This document shows positions 1 through 15,640 of a stretch of DNA of 64,000 nucleotides, piece after piece. Every line of letters starts with the position of its first letter. Positions within the stretch are counted from its first letter, which is position 1. Location of the stretch: the NCBI RefSeq assembly GCF_034702125.1, contig NC_085866.1, positions 20,882,098 through 20,946,097 on the forward strand. The letters run 5' to 3'. The position numbers and the translations under genes were made by a program. Origin of the DNA: Engraulis encrasicolus (Eukaryota > Chordata > Actinopteri > Clupeiformes > Engraulidae). The notes below the pieces were generated by a model, which searched no databases, had not been told where the DNA came from, and worked only from the letters and a program-made list of their open reading frames with translations.

Positions 1-720
1 CACATTTTAGTTTAATTGATAGGTGAACATACGCCTTGCAGAAATAATCCAGCATGATTTGACTCAATGTAGCCACTGGGGGGAACGTATATGCTTATTT
101 TGGCAGCAAGCTATGACTTTTGGTAGCCTACTTTTATGTCCATACATCCTTAAAACTCTCTTTAACATCCACATATGCACTTGAATTGGCAAGTTGATAG
201 GAAATAATCCAAGATTTAGACGCTTGATTCAATAGCCATGCGTGGGGCATCCTGAATTGCTTGGAAATACATAATTGTGCCAGCAAGCGACTAAGACTTT
301 TGATACTTATAAGTAAATAAATGATTGAAAACCCACTTAAACATCCCCATATGTGCTTGGATTGACAAAGCCATGTGTGCTGTGGTGAAATAAACCAATT
401 TTCAGGTATTTGAGTCAATGTAGCCACTGTGGGGCAAACTGGGATGCTTGGAAATGCATAATTTTGGTAGGAAACGGCTATGACGGTTGGTAATTTTAAG
501 TTAATAAATCATTTATTACCCACTTACACATCCCAATATGTACTTGAATTGACAAATGGATATGTGCTGAAATTATATTAACCATTTTTCAGGCATTTGA
601 CTAATAGTAGCCACTGTGGGGAAAGGGAAATGCTTGCCATGTGTAATTTTGGCATCCAACGGTTGTGACTTTTAATGCTTAAAAGTCAATAAATTGGTCA
701 AAAAACATCAAAACATTCTT
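1..720. repeat. Tandem array, about four degenerate copies of a ~185-bp unit
   Basis: The phrase 'gtagccactgtgggg' and a following 'ataattttggca...gctatgactttt' block recur near 68, 240, 422 and 608, each followed by an A/T-rich stretch ending in 'acttgaattgac'. No coding potential is visible. It may continue to the left of the window. Confidence 0.7.
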
Positions 721-939
721 ATTTTGACTTGTCTTGATGCAGAAATACATGATCTGCAAAAAAAAAAATATTACACCAAATTTTCATGCTCTGTCGATGC
801 TTAGCCCACAGCCATCCTAAAAAGGTACCATTAAAAGAAGCGAAGGAGCCATTTACAGCTTGGTAGGCGTAACACCTTTTTTTCATGGAATGTCAACATA
901 TGGCACATATTTTGATAGAGGCTATAGTGACAAACATAT

Positions 940-1640
940 CTGTAAAATATTGGCCCTCTACCTGCTTGTATGTGACTGGGAGGCGGGGCCAAAAATCAAA
1001 AATGTGGAATTTCTAGGGGGCGCTATAGAGCCAGTGAACATGGAAGTTGTAATTTAACTTATTTTTCCTATTCTGTGTGACACATAGATCTAACATACCA
1101 AATTGCAGGCTTCTACCTTTTTATGTGTTGGCTGTAGACTGGGTCAAAAATGAGGAAAAACTGACAAAAAATAGAATTTCTAGGGGGCGCTATTGAGTCT
1201 GCAAATGTGTTGGCTGCATTTTGACTTCACTCACATGTTCAGTGTGACCTATATAAGTGACATATCCAATATGAAGTCTGTATGTACTTTTGAATTCCAA
1301 GGGGGTGGGGCCAAAGTTGTCAAAAAGAGAGAAAGTGCATGAAATTGTAGGGGGCGCTACAGAGTCTGTGGCTAGGAAATCTGTAATTTGACTTAATTTA
1401 CTTATTCTGGGAGACACAAAGATGTTCTATGCCAAATTTTAGATTTCCAGATTGTTGCATGTTGCCAGCAGATGGTGCCAAAAATGTCAAAAAAAAGAAT
1501 TCCTAGGGGGCGCTATTGAGTTTAACAATGAGTAATCCACAATCAGACTCCAATCCCATGTTTTTCGTTACACATTGATGTTGCATACCAAATTTTGTCA
1601 TCCTGCAATAAAAGGAAATTAGAAATGGTAACCCTAACCC
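940..1640. repeat. Tandem array, four copies of a ~165-bp unit
   Basis: The phrase 'tagggggcgctat(t/a)gag' recurs near 1014, 1184, 1347 and 1504 (spacings about 170, 163 and 157), followed each time by a similar block ending in 'ataccaaattttg'. No gene is seen here. It is distinct from the array at 1-720. Confidence 0.75.
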
Positions 1641-1754
1641 TAATTATCACGAATTCCATAATGAATAGCCTGTAATAGAGTTATAGGGCAGTTATTGAAA
1701 ACAAATATGAGCACGTGGAACATTATGTTACTGTTAGGGATTACACAAATTGAA

Positions 1755-2580
1755 AATGATGAAACAAACTGAAAATGATGAAACCCCTGTTGGATTAAGG
1801 ATAAAATGTGGTGTATAAGGTGGTGCTACAGAACCAGTGAGTGTGTAAATTGCAATTAGATTACACAGCATAATTCAGGAAATTATTGTATGTCACATGC
1901 ATGGCTTAAATCTTGGGTTCAAATAATACAATTCTTTAGAATACGGGCCATGCCTGGAAGAGTTGTTGTATGGACATGTCAGAATGTCCTGGCAGCATAT
2001 AATCAACATTCTACCAGCCTATAAAGTATCTGGAAATGGTGATAGAATCCTAGTGGTCTTGTAGTCTTGAAATATGTGTATCACTGGTGTACACAGGGGC
2101 ACAACTACTCATTTCTGGGGGGGTATGCAAGAACTATTAGGTGCCCACCCCCCCCCACCCCCCACCAAAAAAACCCATTATTTGGCGCCCTCCAATGCCC
2201 TCCCTTTGGTGCCCCCCTCTCTCTGGCGCCCCCCTGCAACGCATTCGTCGCATATACTGTAGTTGCGCCCCTGGGTGTACAAAAGACTGCATGGTGTAAT
2301 TTCATGTGGCTGTATTTTTCTTATCATAAAAGGGATGCAACAGAGTGCAATTAGATTTCAGAAATGTTTTAGGTAACATTATTTTATGTCACATGCATAG
2401 TTTTAATCCGAGACCCAAGTAATATGTAATTCCATGAACTACATGCCATGATTGGATTACAGTTGTTGTAAGCACACATCAGCATGTCATAGCTTACCAC
2501 ATTTTATGGGCCTAGAAGGTAGCTAGAAATGGTGAATGTAGTCTTTAAACATCATAAGGAATGTACAAGACTGCATGATA
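1755..2580. repeat. Two degenerate ~300-bp direct repeats split by a MITE
   Basis: Phrases such as 'gcaattagatt', 'tatgtcacatgcat' and 'acatgtcagaatgtc' in 1800-2070 return in 2340-2570. Removing the 188 bp of the MITE and its target duplication gives a period of roughly 300 bp. No coding sequence is supported. Confidence 0.5.
2094..2273. mobile_element. hAT-type MITE, 180 bp
   Basis: It is bounded by 13-bp terminal inverted repeats (CAGGGGCACAACT at the left; the complement of AGTTGCGCCCCTG at the right) with one mismatch. Both sides are flanked by the exact 8-bp duplication GGTGTACA (2086-2093 and 2274-2281). The interior is C-rich and non-coding. TIRs starting with CAG and an 8-bp duplication are the hAT hallmark. 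Confidence 0.85.
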
Positions 2581-2904
2581 TCATTTCACTTTGCTCCTGC
2601 ATTTCTATTGAGTATTCAACACCAACACATACTAAACCAGGTTTTGGGCCAGCTCTCTTTCATAATGCAGCCCAAAAAGACTCATTGTCCATACTGTATT
2701 GAATCAACTAACTCAGTGTCTGGACTTTATCAATATGCTGCACTGAAGACTCCTCAAGTCAGTGTTAGCCTAACTTGGCCTTATAACCATGACCAAAATG
2801 CAGTGATCATACTTTAAAAGACAATGACAGTAATTACTAAGGGCATCATCAATGCTAAGATGTTTTATTTATTGCATTAAACATGAAATCACCAGTAAAA
2901 CAAG

Positions 2905-3080
2905 GTGATCAGTCGTGGTCTAATGCTTGAGGAAATGAGTTTAAGATCAGAGGGTTGCATGTTTGAATCCCAGCTTTACCTCGCCCGACATCCTCAGCTG
3001 AAGTGCCCTTGTGCAACGCACCTAAACCCACACATCTCCAGGGACTGTGACCAAAATCCTGTAAATAACTAAGACGTGCA
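2905..3080 (+). mobile_element. tRNA-derived SINE copy
   Basis: The head carries an A-box-like 'tggtctaatgcttgagg' and a B-box-like 'gtttgaatccc'. The body 'gaagtgcccttg...gcacctaaaccc' matches the other SINE copies in this window (for example 50440-50620). It is an old, degenerate copy. Confidence 0.55.
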
Positions 3081-3540
3081 ATGTAATGATCAAAACAGTT
3101 TATTAAAAATCATTAAAAAATCATCAATATTCACAAGGTATAAAACAGCAAACAAATCAGAACACTTAGGACCAAGTCTTAACAGAAAGGTGGGAAATGT
3201 GTCAGCTTTTGTGTAAATTAAAACTCCTAATTCAATCATAACAAAGAGACAAGAACAGAACATAAAAGAAGTTTAAGTTAATGGTGAAAAGGCATTAGAC
3301 ATTTCCATGAATATCACTGCAACCAGTTGGAATGTCATGATGCATGCATCCCATTTTGTATCTGTTCTTCTTTGAAGATTCTGTTGCTTTTATCAAGGTA
3401 TATATCCAGTGACACTTTCTGAGCAGCTTCATGCAGATATTATCGCTTTTAGTGTGTCATTACAACAACCACCACGAAAGAGGGTCTAGGTTTGAGTCGC
3501 AGCTGAGAAACGCTACATTCTGTTACTACAGATGAAATGT

Positions 3541-3897
3541 TAAAAGGTACGCTGTGTAATATTTTTAAGCAGTTTCTTTCCAGAATTCATTCAGGCCATT
3601 CACAAATGTAACCTTTTTCAGAATACTTACCACCATCAAATTCTGAGTATTCATTATGACTGGGAAAATTACACTTTTCATGAAAACATGAAAGGAGTCC
3701 ATTGTCCACCATCTTGAATTTAGTTGCATAATGTACTGTATTTTGGTCATACTAGTAAATATTGGTACATACTAGTAAATACTTGGTAAAATTCTTGAAA
3801 ATTCAAAAGTCAAAATGGACAATAGGTAGCACAGTTGCAATGAGCAGCATAGGTGCAATACCTGCTCTGATCACCATCCTACACAGTGGACCTTTAA
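3541..3897. mobile_element. MITE with TTAAAGGTnC(a/g)CTGTGT termini
   Basis: The left end reads 'ttaaaaggtacgctgtgtaa'. The right end 'acacagtggacctttaa' is its inverted complement with mismatches. The interior resembles 15304-15640, so this is a dispersed family. TTAA at both ends suggests a piggyBac-like or TWA-target element; no transposase is present. Confidence 0.6.
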
Positions 3898-4084
3898 CAG
3901 TATAATGTGGTCATTTAGTTCTAGGACCAGTGGTTCTGAGTGGTTCTTCATAGTGTTCAAAGGCAGTGCTGAAGAAGTTGGATTGGCTGCTTGGATTATT
4001 CGAGCTTGTGTAACGGAGGCCAACTAGCAGAGTGTGGCGTGGAAGGATAGTAAACCTCCCTCCCGAAGCCTCATACAGTACCAG

Positions 4085-4250
4085 CAGCGCTGAGCTATGG
4101 GACTGGTCATTTAGCTCAGCGGTATCGTGCTGTGCCTCCCATACCCGAACCGATGCGTTGACTAGGTGGTGGCAAGTTCAAGATCTAAGGGGGACAGACT
4201 GTGTGGAAACACCTCAGTTACACTTGGCTCTAAGAACACAGTTCAAGTAA
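4085..4250 (+). mobile_element. Possible degenerate tRNA-derived SINE
   Basis: An A-box-like 'tagctcagcgg' at about 4112 is followed by a weak B-box-like 'aagttcaagatct'. It does not fold into a credible tRNA and has no clear duplication of flanks. An ordinary tRNA gene is ruled out by the spacing. Confidence 0.35.
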
Positions 4251-7200
4251 CAGGCTGAGCTGTCAAGTTGATGACTATGACTGGGGTCTTCATTGGGATG
4301 TGTTCTTCTGGAGACACCTGCAAAACAAAATAAATATACATGCATGGGCATGAGTAAATATATGACGGTGCATATGGCCATATAAAAAAAACAACAACAT
4401 TAACACCAACTACAAAACACAACACAGCAGAATCAGCAGTCCTCAGCAAGAGCATTCCATCATTAAACAGGAATGCTAAAATTATGATTACAAACTGTGA
4501 GAGATAGTAATACTATTAGTATCTACTATCAGTAATACTATTAGTATCAGCTCTAATTTAAGAGTGAACACCTTAGTTTCATCTCTTAATTTCAATCAGG
4601 CTCATCAAAACTTGTGTACGGCTTGTGGAGGGTACATGAGTCCAGATTCAGGCATTTGAAATTGCATCATGTTGAGGAGTTGAAGATATTTCCTCAGCAC
4701 CTCAAACAGTGGTGGTCAAATGCTAACATACTGTGCACTGGCCCCTTATGAAACATACTAAGTTTCATGTAAAAGGGCGACCATAAAAATGTCACATAAG
4801 ATGTAGTGTCAATACTTGGGCAAACATCATGTTAGTAGTGTTTTTTCCAATTTAGACAGAAGGTTAGTTTAAAAGCATACAGTATGTTACCCCAGTGATT
4901 TGGCTGACATTCATGACATTGAATCGTCTAACCACAAAGAAATGAGTGGAATGCCCTGTAACGCCAACACACAATACATTCCAACAACATTCCCACAATT
5001 GCTGCCTACCTGAGACCTTAGACTTTGGTAGGCTCCAGGTCAAGCAATGTATGGGGCCACTCTTCCTCTCAATCACATTATTCCTCTGGTTGCACCTGAA
5101 AACAACACAGATAGAAGTGTACATCAGTTATTGTGATAGCACCAGTAGGTGTGGATGAAGAAAGGTGTAGATGAAGAAAGCAGCGCACCACTACATTAAA
5201 TCTGCACATCAAAGACCTGCCCAAAATACCAAAACTACTTACTGTGAACTTGCTTTTTGATTATGAAACTAGGAGGCTAAAGAAAGACAGCAACATGCAG
5301 AAATGCATCTTTTTAAATGTGCCACTTTTCACAGAAACGCAACCAATCAGAGTTCAAAGACATTTTAACCAACAAATGTCCATGACTTTTCCATGACTTG
5401 GGCACAAGTTCCCATGACTAAACATAACATCTAAAAGTGTTTCTACCAGTTCAGCCACCCATTGAGGTCAAGCCTTTTGTTAATTGTAACTATTTGATTT
5501 GTAAGCTTAATCCTGCCATCTGGTGGACTAAATGTGCAGCTGCAAAGTCTACATCAGTCACAATCTCAAGCACTGGAGCCTAGCACATTTTTTGTCTGTA
5601 TATGAAATGTGTTTAACTACATGTAAAAGTGTCACTGTGAAATTACAAAAACATGCATAATGACACATTGAATGATTATATAAATGGATATTATTCCTCC
5701 TTCATTTTTTTTGTTTGATCAATACAAATTTTCATTATTGGTCCAGGAGATATGAAATCTTACTTAAAAAGGACTGTCCGTGTATTAACGCACTGGGAGC
5801 ACACACGATGGACCACAGTCTGCCTGTCTCTCCTCCACAGCATTCCCCATCAGAGCAGTCCTCCAGGACAAGCTTGTTACATTTTGCTGCTGAAACAGAA
5901 GAATGAACCATAGCAAGAATAGAAGGTGAATAGCCTACCACAACATATCCGTCACAAATAGACCAAGCACTACATCAGCGATTCCAGCGACGGAAGTAAT
6001 TGACTTTGCATTGAGTCGCGCAACAAAAGTGATTCGGGCAACTAGAGGCAATTCGCGCGACTTGAGCGACAGTTTGTAGTTTTACTTATTATTCAAATTA
6101 GCTATGATGTGGTATTGCAACAGTCGCCACAGCCAATTGGAATGTTGGACTGCTTGCATTCTGCTTTTAACGGACATACTTCTATCACTCTTGCTGCACA
6201 GTCCAGCGATTCTCTGTCGCTTGATCTTGTCGCCACCGGTGTATTCGCCTGGTAATGCACTGTACTTCTGACAGAAACACAACCAATAGATATTAAATCT
6301 TACTTTGAACAGACTGCACATTAACCAATGCAATGGAAATACACATCACTGACTTAAGTCTACTAACCCCCTCAGCAATTGTATTAATGATATCAATACA
6401 AGTGATTTTCAAGATGAGACCATTTCCATACAAGGTTGCAGGGGGTAGATATTTTTAAGGGAAGACTATTTGCATAAACTCTAACCCCTCTTTTATCCAG
6501 CTCATCTACTATTCACCATCGTAAGGAAGAGGTATCATAGTGTCCTCTCAGCCAATATGATGATGCTCGTCTATGCTGTCATTGTCATTTTTACAGTATT
6601 AATGTGCCTCTTTGGTTTTGCTAGGCCCCTCCTAGTCTTCCCTCTCTTTCGTTCATAGGTTTTGTGAACATACAAAGGACATGCCTAAAAACTGCATTTA
6701 TAATATTGATAATTATATCCTAATGTCACCAGATAGAATGAGATCTGATAAAGAGGGATTGAGATTTGTGTTGTACTTCAGTTAAAAAACACAGCATATG
6801 AATTAAATGAAACTACTACTTACCCATCAACAGTTTCACTCCACTGAATATTTTGGACCTCAGGGAAAACTGGAGACGTAAAACTGTAAAGTAAGATTTA
6901 GACCAAAAGAAATAGTAAGTTTCTTAAATGTGCAACAGAAAAACCACACACAACTTCAGTTAGATAATGCATACAAACAGCCATATGAAGACAATGTTGT
7001 CATATTCTGTGGAGAGGATGGAAAATATAACATGCATTAAATCAACGAGAAGATTGTGCTTAGAAGAGACAATTAGGTTGGTGTGACTTAATAGCTCCTC
7101 TTATTTCTGTTCAGATCTCCTTTTTCAGATATTTTCAACGGCACTTTGCACACAAAATACACATTAATACTGATTAGTTAGTGATGCAAAATGAGCTAAT

Positions 7201-7620
7201 GTCGAATTTGGAAAAGCCAGAGACCTTGGAAAGGGAGAACAATCATACAACACCTTTGGTAAAGCTAGGCTAACTTAGTTGCACCACACTGAACTTGCAG
7301 CTAATTTTGATGTTACATGCAAACCAGAGGTGGATGTGGCTGAGATGGCACGCATATAAACAATCACGTTAATAAATTATGGACTAAACAAACTGTTAAC
7401 ATCACAAATCACGCGAGCAATACAATACGGGTGTAGAAGCAGCTAGCTCGTAAAACCAAGTTAGCTTAACAAATGAAGTGGGAATTGTGTGATAAACAAA
7501 TTGCATGATCATCCCGATGTGCCGCTGTGTCAAGCATTCAAATAGGGTAGATCATAAATATCTAATTTATCAGATTAACTTACCAATTGATGAATAAAGC
7601 TCAGCCAAACCACATCAGAC
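4243..7620 (-). other. Exon-like pieces of an unidentified minus-strand transcript; no confirmed gene
   Basis: Four stretches on the minus strand have good splice signals at both sides or a splice signal plus a stop: 6838-6889 (ends ATG-G before GTAAGT), 5770-5893 (MAAKCNKLVLEDCSDGECC at its start if joined to that ATG), 5009-5094 (CNQRNNVIERKSG) and 4243-4317 (VSPEEHIPMKTPVIV, then a stop). A donor also occurs near 7580. The pieces do not share a consistent reading phase: joining the second to the third gives an early stop. I do not recognise the product. It may be a non-coding transcript, a decayed gene or chance. The rest of 4320-8120 is A/T-rich sequence with nothing I can name, apart from repeat-like sequence at 5960-6330. 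Confidence 0.2.
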
Positions 7621-8661
7621 TGCAGGCAGTACAATCAAATCCACAATCCAATGCATGGAGGTCGCGATGAAATGACATCATCATAAACAGTGGGGGTACA
7701 TCAGGGTTATTTACAATGAATATTTCAAAAACCTTACTGGTTGAATGGTTTTCAGCCACAAAAGTCTTCTGGACAAATACTACAAATGCTCTCGTATAGG
7801 ATAAAACAGTTTCTGTTATTTTATTAATATCCTAGCAAAACAGACTTTTGTCTAGGAACTAAAATGTGACTAAAATAGCCCATAAGCTCAGTATTTTGTT
7901 GTGGGGATTTAATTATGAAGTTGCAATACGCGGTTATGTGGAGCAACATGAATAACGGCTTATTTTTCAGTAAATTAGGCTACAAAGATGTCAGGGGGGC
8001 TCCAGACAGCAGAGTGGCCACTGCGCATGTGTGACATAAAAGAGAATGCGTCCTTATATTGACGCAATTTTGAGTTTGGTTTGCGTGATAAATGAGACGC
8101 AATCCTTCGAGATCAGGCTCGATAGAGGATCTAGTGTTGTCTTGTCTGTAGTCATCATGACACAGTGGTATTTAAGTAGATACAAACAAAGAAAAAAATA
8201 AACACAGGTGCAATATGCAACCCCAGTACAAAAAAAATCTGTGCGGTTAAGCCAAAGGCCTGAACATCAGTTGAAACGTTGCCTTGAGAAAAAAACGAGT
8301 GCAGACCAACTTTTCTAAACACAAGGTGGGGTAAGGCATCAATATCCAGGAACGTCAAAATATCCATCTCAATCTTTTTGTATTAAATACATTCAAAATT
8401 ACTCAAGTAATGTCTTACTATGTGCACTTTATTCATGAAGTTAATAAGGGAAAGTATGTGCACATAACTTAACAGGCAGTATGATTTTCTGGAATACACA
8501 TAAATTGTATTGGTTTAGTAGGCCTTTAGTTGGAAGCAATCACAATATCATGGAAAAAGAACCTTATACTATTCAACATCTCGTAATGCGTAAAGCAGGG
8601 CTATTGTGAATGAAGAGAAGTATTTGCATAGGCTACCCAAGAGGCCAAACTGAGGTGTTCA

Positions 8662-8662
<1 letters not shown>

Positions 8663-8743
<81 letters not shown>

Positions 8744-8760
8744 AGAGAGAGAAAAGAGGG
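8663..8760. repeat. (GA)n microsatellite
   Basis: An uninterrupted GA run of about 70 bp followed by interrupted GA. The same locus in copy B is at 16903-16998. The long RE- or LS-repeat reading frames here are artefacts. Confidence 0.95.
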
Positions 8761-9490
8761 AGAAGGAGGCCTCCTCTTATCGCTGCTTCATTTCTAAGGA
8801 ATAAGAGTGTCTTTGTCTTTACTCCTTTTGCAAGTCGGCTGCAGGCCTGGCCTGTCACGGGGGGAGGGGTTTGTATCTGCATTGTACTGTATTTGCACAG
8901 GAATGCTGCTTAACAGATTCACATCCAGCGCGAGCAGTTCCTCACCAAACAGGAAAAACAAACAGAAAAACAAAACCAAAAACATTTGGGAGGTACTATT
9001 TACATAAGTTCCAGAGGTGACAAGTGACACGTTTTCTGTGCCACGTCATATCAGGTTTTTGATGTCACTTCTTCAAATGAAGAAACTGTGTTTTGTCCTC
9101 AAGATGAATGTGGTAAGGCCCTAACACAAATAAGCCCCAGATTAATCGCGGGTGGAGCGGGCGGCTGGCCTCCATTATGCCTGGAGTGTGAATGAGCCCA
9201 GCAGCAGAGCAGCCTCCGAGTCCCTCCAGTATTCTCCTCAAAGCTGTCACAGAAGGACAGAGAAGAATGCGCCTCAGTCTGTGGCTGCTCAGCAAGAGCT
9301 AGAAATCATGAGTCCAATGGCTGTGGTGCGCAGTGTGTGTGTGTGTGTGTGTGTGTGTGGGGGGGGGTGCATGCATGCATGCCTGCAGACCAGACGGATC
9401 AGACGTGTGGGGGTGGGGCAGTGAGTGACTGAGAGGCATCGTAGGGTGACACAGAATCCCACTTTCTCTCTCTCTTCTTCCTCCTCCCCT

Positions 9491-9663
<173 letters not shown>

Positions 9664-10989
9664 ACATGATTTACAGTCATGGGACAGCCCTTTGCTTCTC
9701 TGCTTTGCTTGTGGGACCCTTCGTCAAATCACATGCATGCAAGACATTTAATTAGAGCCAAATCAGGCCCAGGACGCTACACAGTGCTGCCCAGGGCAGG
9801 GCTGGCCCTAATTGACAAATATGATTTACCCCAACGGGTAATAACCAGCGGTCCTACGGTACGCAAGTCATTCCAGTTCAGAAATGAGTTCAGGCTGAAT
9901 GACGGACTTGATGTTCCAGACCTCGTGTTCACAAGGTGTTAGTAGACAATGTTTGGTAGGCCTAAAGCTGTGGTGTGGTGTCACTATAATGTAAAAAAGT
10001 ATACATTTGTCATTATGGTTACGGAACCGAAATTGAAATGGTGTTTCTCTTTATCCCATGCAAATTTGTGTATGTGTATGTGCATGTATTTGCATGGGAT
10101 AGAGAGACATTTCAATTTCCTTGTATGACCTTTGCATATGAAACTGGGAATTAAGCCAACGACCTTTAAGAAAAATATCTTTGATATTATTTGTGAAGGG
10201 CTTATGGAAACAAGACAGACCCAGGTTAAAATGGCACTGGCTATCAAGCATGTTTTGTTTTTGTTATTGTCAGAGCAGCAGTCACATTTACTGAGATTTA
10301 TTGAGATGATTTTTAAAAATGTAATTATTGCATGATGATGTAAGCCTGAGCAGGATTAGGCAGAGTGCGTTCTCTGTTTTAGAGTTGAAATTGCACATCT
10401 GATAATCCCTGTGAGACCAAAAGCAGATGACACAGGGTATGCTATTCATTCACACGAGGATATGAAGCCACAAACTATGGGCTTGCAAGGGACCAAATGA
10501 TAACGATTTTTAAAAATGTTTCTGTTCTTATTTATTTATTTATTTATTTATTTTACTTGAGTGAGAGTTTGGTCATGTTCCGTTTTACCCGCACACCATT
10601 ACGCACAAAAAATTCGTTTCTCATAGGCTATGTCAAATAATATTGAAGTAGGCCTATGCAAAACCATTAAAATTACACTATGATTTAATAATCTAAACAG
10701 CTTTACGAGGGAAAAGATTTAGTTAGGGACAACCTAACGTAGCATCCATTCAACCTGCGCACACAAACCCAGATATAGACCAATTAGACAACAAGGATCT
10801 GGTCACATGAAACGGCAACCAATCACAAACTCTTTGCTCCAAGGTGCAGGCTTGTGTTTTAATATAGGGGCTCATATTAAAGGGTCATTTTGACACATAA
10901 TGCAAGCACAATATGACTTTTTAAACCATACTTTCGTGCGATTATCCGAGTAATATAATTTGGTGAACATCTTATTGCACAATTTTAAT

Positions 10990-11089
10990 NNNNNNNNNNN
11001 NNNNNNNNNNNNNNNNNNNNNNNNNNNNNNNNNNNNNNNNNNNNNNNNNNNNNNNNNNNNNNNNNNNNNNNNNNNNNNNNNNNNNNNNN
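10990..11089. other. Assembly gap of exactly 100 Ns
   Basis: A 100-N run is a conventional placeholder for a gap of unknown size. It separates copy A of the duplicated block from the sypl2 side and may hide the missing 3' exons of sypl2. Confidence 0.98.
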
Positions 11090-11950
11090 TCCCCCCCATT
11101 TTTATTTTATTTTCTAATGCATTCTACTTATTTTTTCTTATTTTAAAAACATTTATTTTTATTGTAAGTTTACTTTTATTTCTATTTTTATTTTTGCATT
11201 TTTAATTACTCTCCTACTGTTAATTCACTGAAGCTTTGTTATGCTTTCTCTACTGTTATGTATTTGTTCTGTAAAGTGTCCTTGGGTATCTTGAAAGGCG
11301 CTCAAAATAAAATGTATTTATTATTATTATTATTCCCACTACTCTACTTTTCCTGCGACCAAGGAGGCATTGGGGTGGGCATGGGAGTCAGTGTGTGACA
11401 TTTTCATTTGTGCGCTATGCATGTTGTATATTGACACCATTTCCTTCCAGATCAAGTAAAGTACTGCATCTCTCCTGTACACTTTCCTACTACTTTACTA
11501 TTGCCCATGAGGCCAAAGGTGCAGCTTTGTGCACTGCAAGCAGTGTGCAGATCCCTTTTTCCCGCTCCTACAATGTGGACAGTTTTTTGATCTGGCACCT
11601 GCTGATGCTTTTTTGCTGGATGTGGCGCACTTTCCACTACACTCTAAAGGTGCAGCTTTGCCTTGGAAAGTGTTGGGGACATTAATGTGTCCAACCTTGT
11701 CCTGGTATGCTATTTTTGCATTACGTTTGTGAAAAAAGCTGTGGGGACAAGCTAAGGTTATGTCATAAGTTTTATGGATCTATCCCCACAATCCACACCT
11801 AAAATCTTTACACCAATGCATGAGGCATTATTTGGAGTGGGCATGGGAGTCAGTGTGTGACATTTGCATTTGTGCACTCTACTGTATGTGTTGCATACGC
11901 TGTTTGACACCTACATTTACTTCTATCTAGATCAAGTAAGTATCTCTACT
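11090..11950. other. Spacer without recognisable gene
   Basis: It is T-rich next to the gap. Further on, a phrase 'gggcatgggagtcagtgtgtgacatt' (given here in part) occurs near 11374 and again near 11838, so the stretch holds a degenerate direct repeat about 465 bp apart. No synaptophysin-like exon could be found on the minus strand. Confidence 0.5.
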
Positions 11951-11952
11951 GT

Positions 11953-12175
11953 ATTACATTACATTGCACTTAGCTGACGCTTTCATTAATTCAAAGCGAC
12001 TTACAACTGTTATTTTTCAGGGTATTGGTTACAGTCCCTGGAGCAATGTGGGGTTAGGTGCCTTGCTCAAGGGCACTTCAGCCATGGATGGGGATGTAGG
12101 GAGAGGTCAGGGGGGATTTGAACCGGCAACCCCTAGATTGAAAGACCAACTCTAACCACTAGGCCACGGCTGCCC
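11953..12175 (-). mobile_element. tRNA-derived SINE
   Basis: Read on the minus strand, the head has an A box TGGCCTAGTGG and a B box GGTTCAAATCC at the right spacing. The body includes 'ccttgagcaaggcacctaa' and ends near a CATTACATTACA tail. The same family appears at 21067-21280, 32450-32650 and 41427-41925 (interrupted). Confidence 0.85.
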
Positions 12176-12248
12176 ACGGCTGCCCACGGCTGCCCACGGC
12201 TGCCCACGGCTACCCACGGCTGCCCACGGCTGCCCACGGCTGCCCACT
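12162..12248. repeat. 10-bp minisatellite (TGCCCACGGC), about 8.5 copies
   Basis: The unit TGCCCACGGC repeats head to tail with a single variant (TACCCACGGC). It directly abuts the tRNA head of the SINE at 11953-12175, whose own first bases give the unit, so it appears to have expanded from the SINE end. Confidence 0.95.
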
Positions 12249-12257
12249 TTACTACTA

Positions 12258-14931
<2,674 letters not shown>

Positions 14932-15300
14932 TTTGCCGTCGTCGATTCAATTTAACAACGGCAATAACGTCAAGTCCTACTTCTGCTGCGGTCACTTTTG
15001 GGGGGTGGTCTTCTTCACCTGCTTTCACTGGACTTGTCAAACTTTTTTTTCTTTAGAAACTTTCACACGTGATTCTTTAGCCCGAAACCTTAAAGCAACA
15101 GTTGGTTATTTTTACTTCTACCAAGAAAAAATATGTGTCCAATGCCAAGTGCAAAGGACCAGAGTAGCCTAGTTCTAGATTTTAATGCTCGTCAAACAGG
15201 ACTTTGTCCTCATACCAGGCCACGTGATAAACATTCTAGCACAATTAAATCCTTCGAGACAAATGTGAACCCAGCCAGTGGGCAGTTTCCTCAAAATATA
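14932..15300. other. sypl2 upstream flank
   Basis: This spacer contains the 5' UTR/promoter side of the minus-strand sypl2. I see no clear TATA or CCAAT box in a convincing position and no ORF worth calling. Confidence 0.4.
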
Positions 15301-15303
15301 TGT

Positions 15304-15640
15304 TTAAAGGTACATTGTGTAACATTTGTATGGTTTATTTCCAGAATTCATGCTGCCCATTGACAAATGTAACCTTTTTCAGGAATAGGCCTACTTACTA
15401 CCTCTATTAAAATCTAAATGCCCTATTCTATGACTAGGAAAACCTCGTTTATGAAAAGGGCCGGGGAATCTTCTCCATTGACTGCCAAAAATTATAGGAC
15501 TACTTAAACTTACTTAAATGGTAAATTACTGTAGTCTATGCTACTTTGGTCATACTCTACTTCATTATTTAGTAAATATCCATGAAAATATCACATTTGG
15601 CAGGAGCAGCATGGCATCTGGCCACCATCCTACAGCGCAC
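15304..15640. mobile_element. Degenerate MITE, same family as 3541-3897
   Basis: The left end 'ttaaaggtacattgtgtaac' and the following block 'cagaattcatgctgccca...tgacaaatgtaacctttttcag' parallel 3541-3660. The right terminus is decayed. Confidence 0.5.

Noticed and set aside
1629..1645. Telomere-like 'aaccctaaccctaa'
   Set aside because: Only about two and a half units; too short for an interstitial telomere array.
8245..8290. Hammerhead-like 'cctgaacatcagttgaaacg' (also 16498-16530)
   Set aside because: The CTGAnGA box reads CTGAACA and the last part lacks a GTH site, so it is too degenerate to count as a core.
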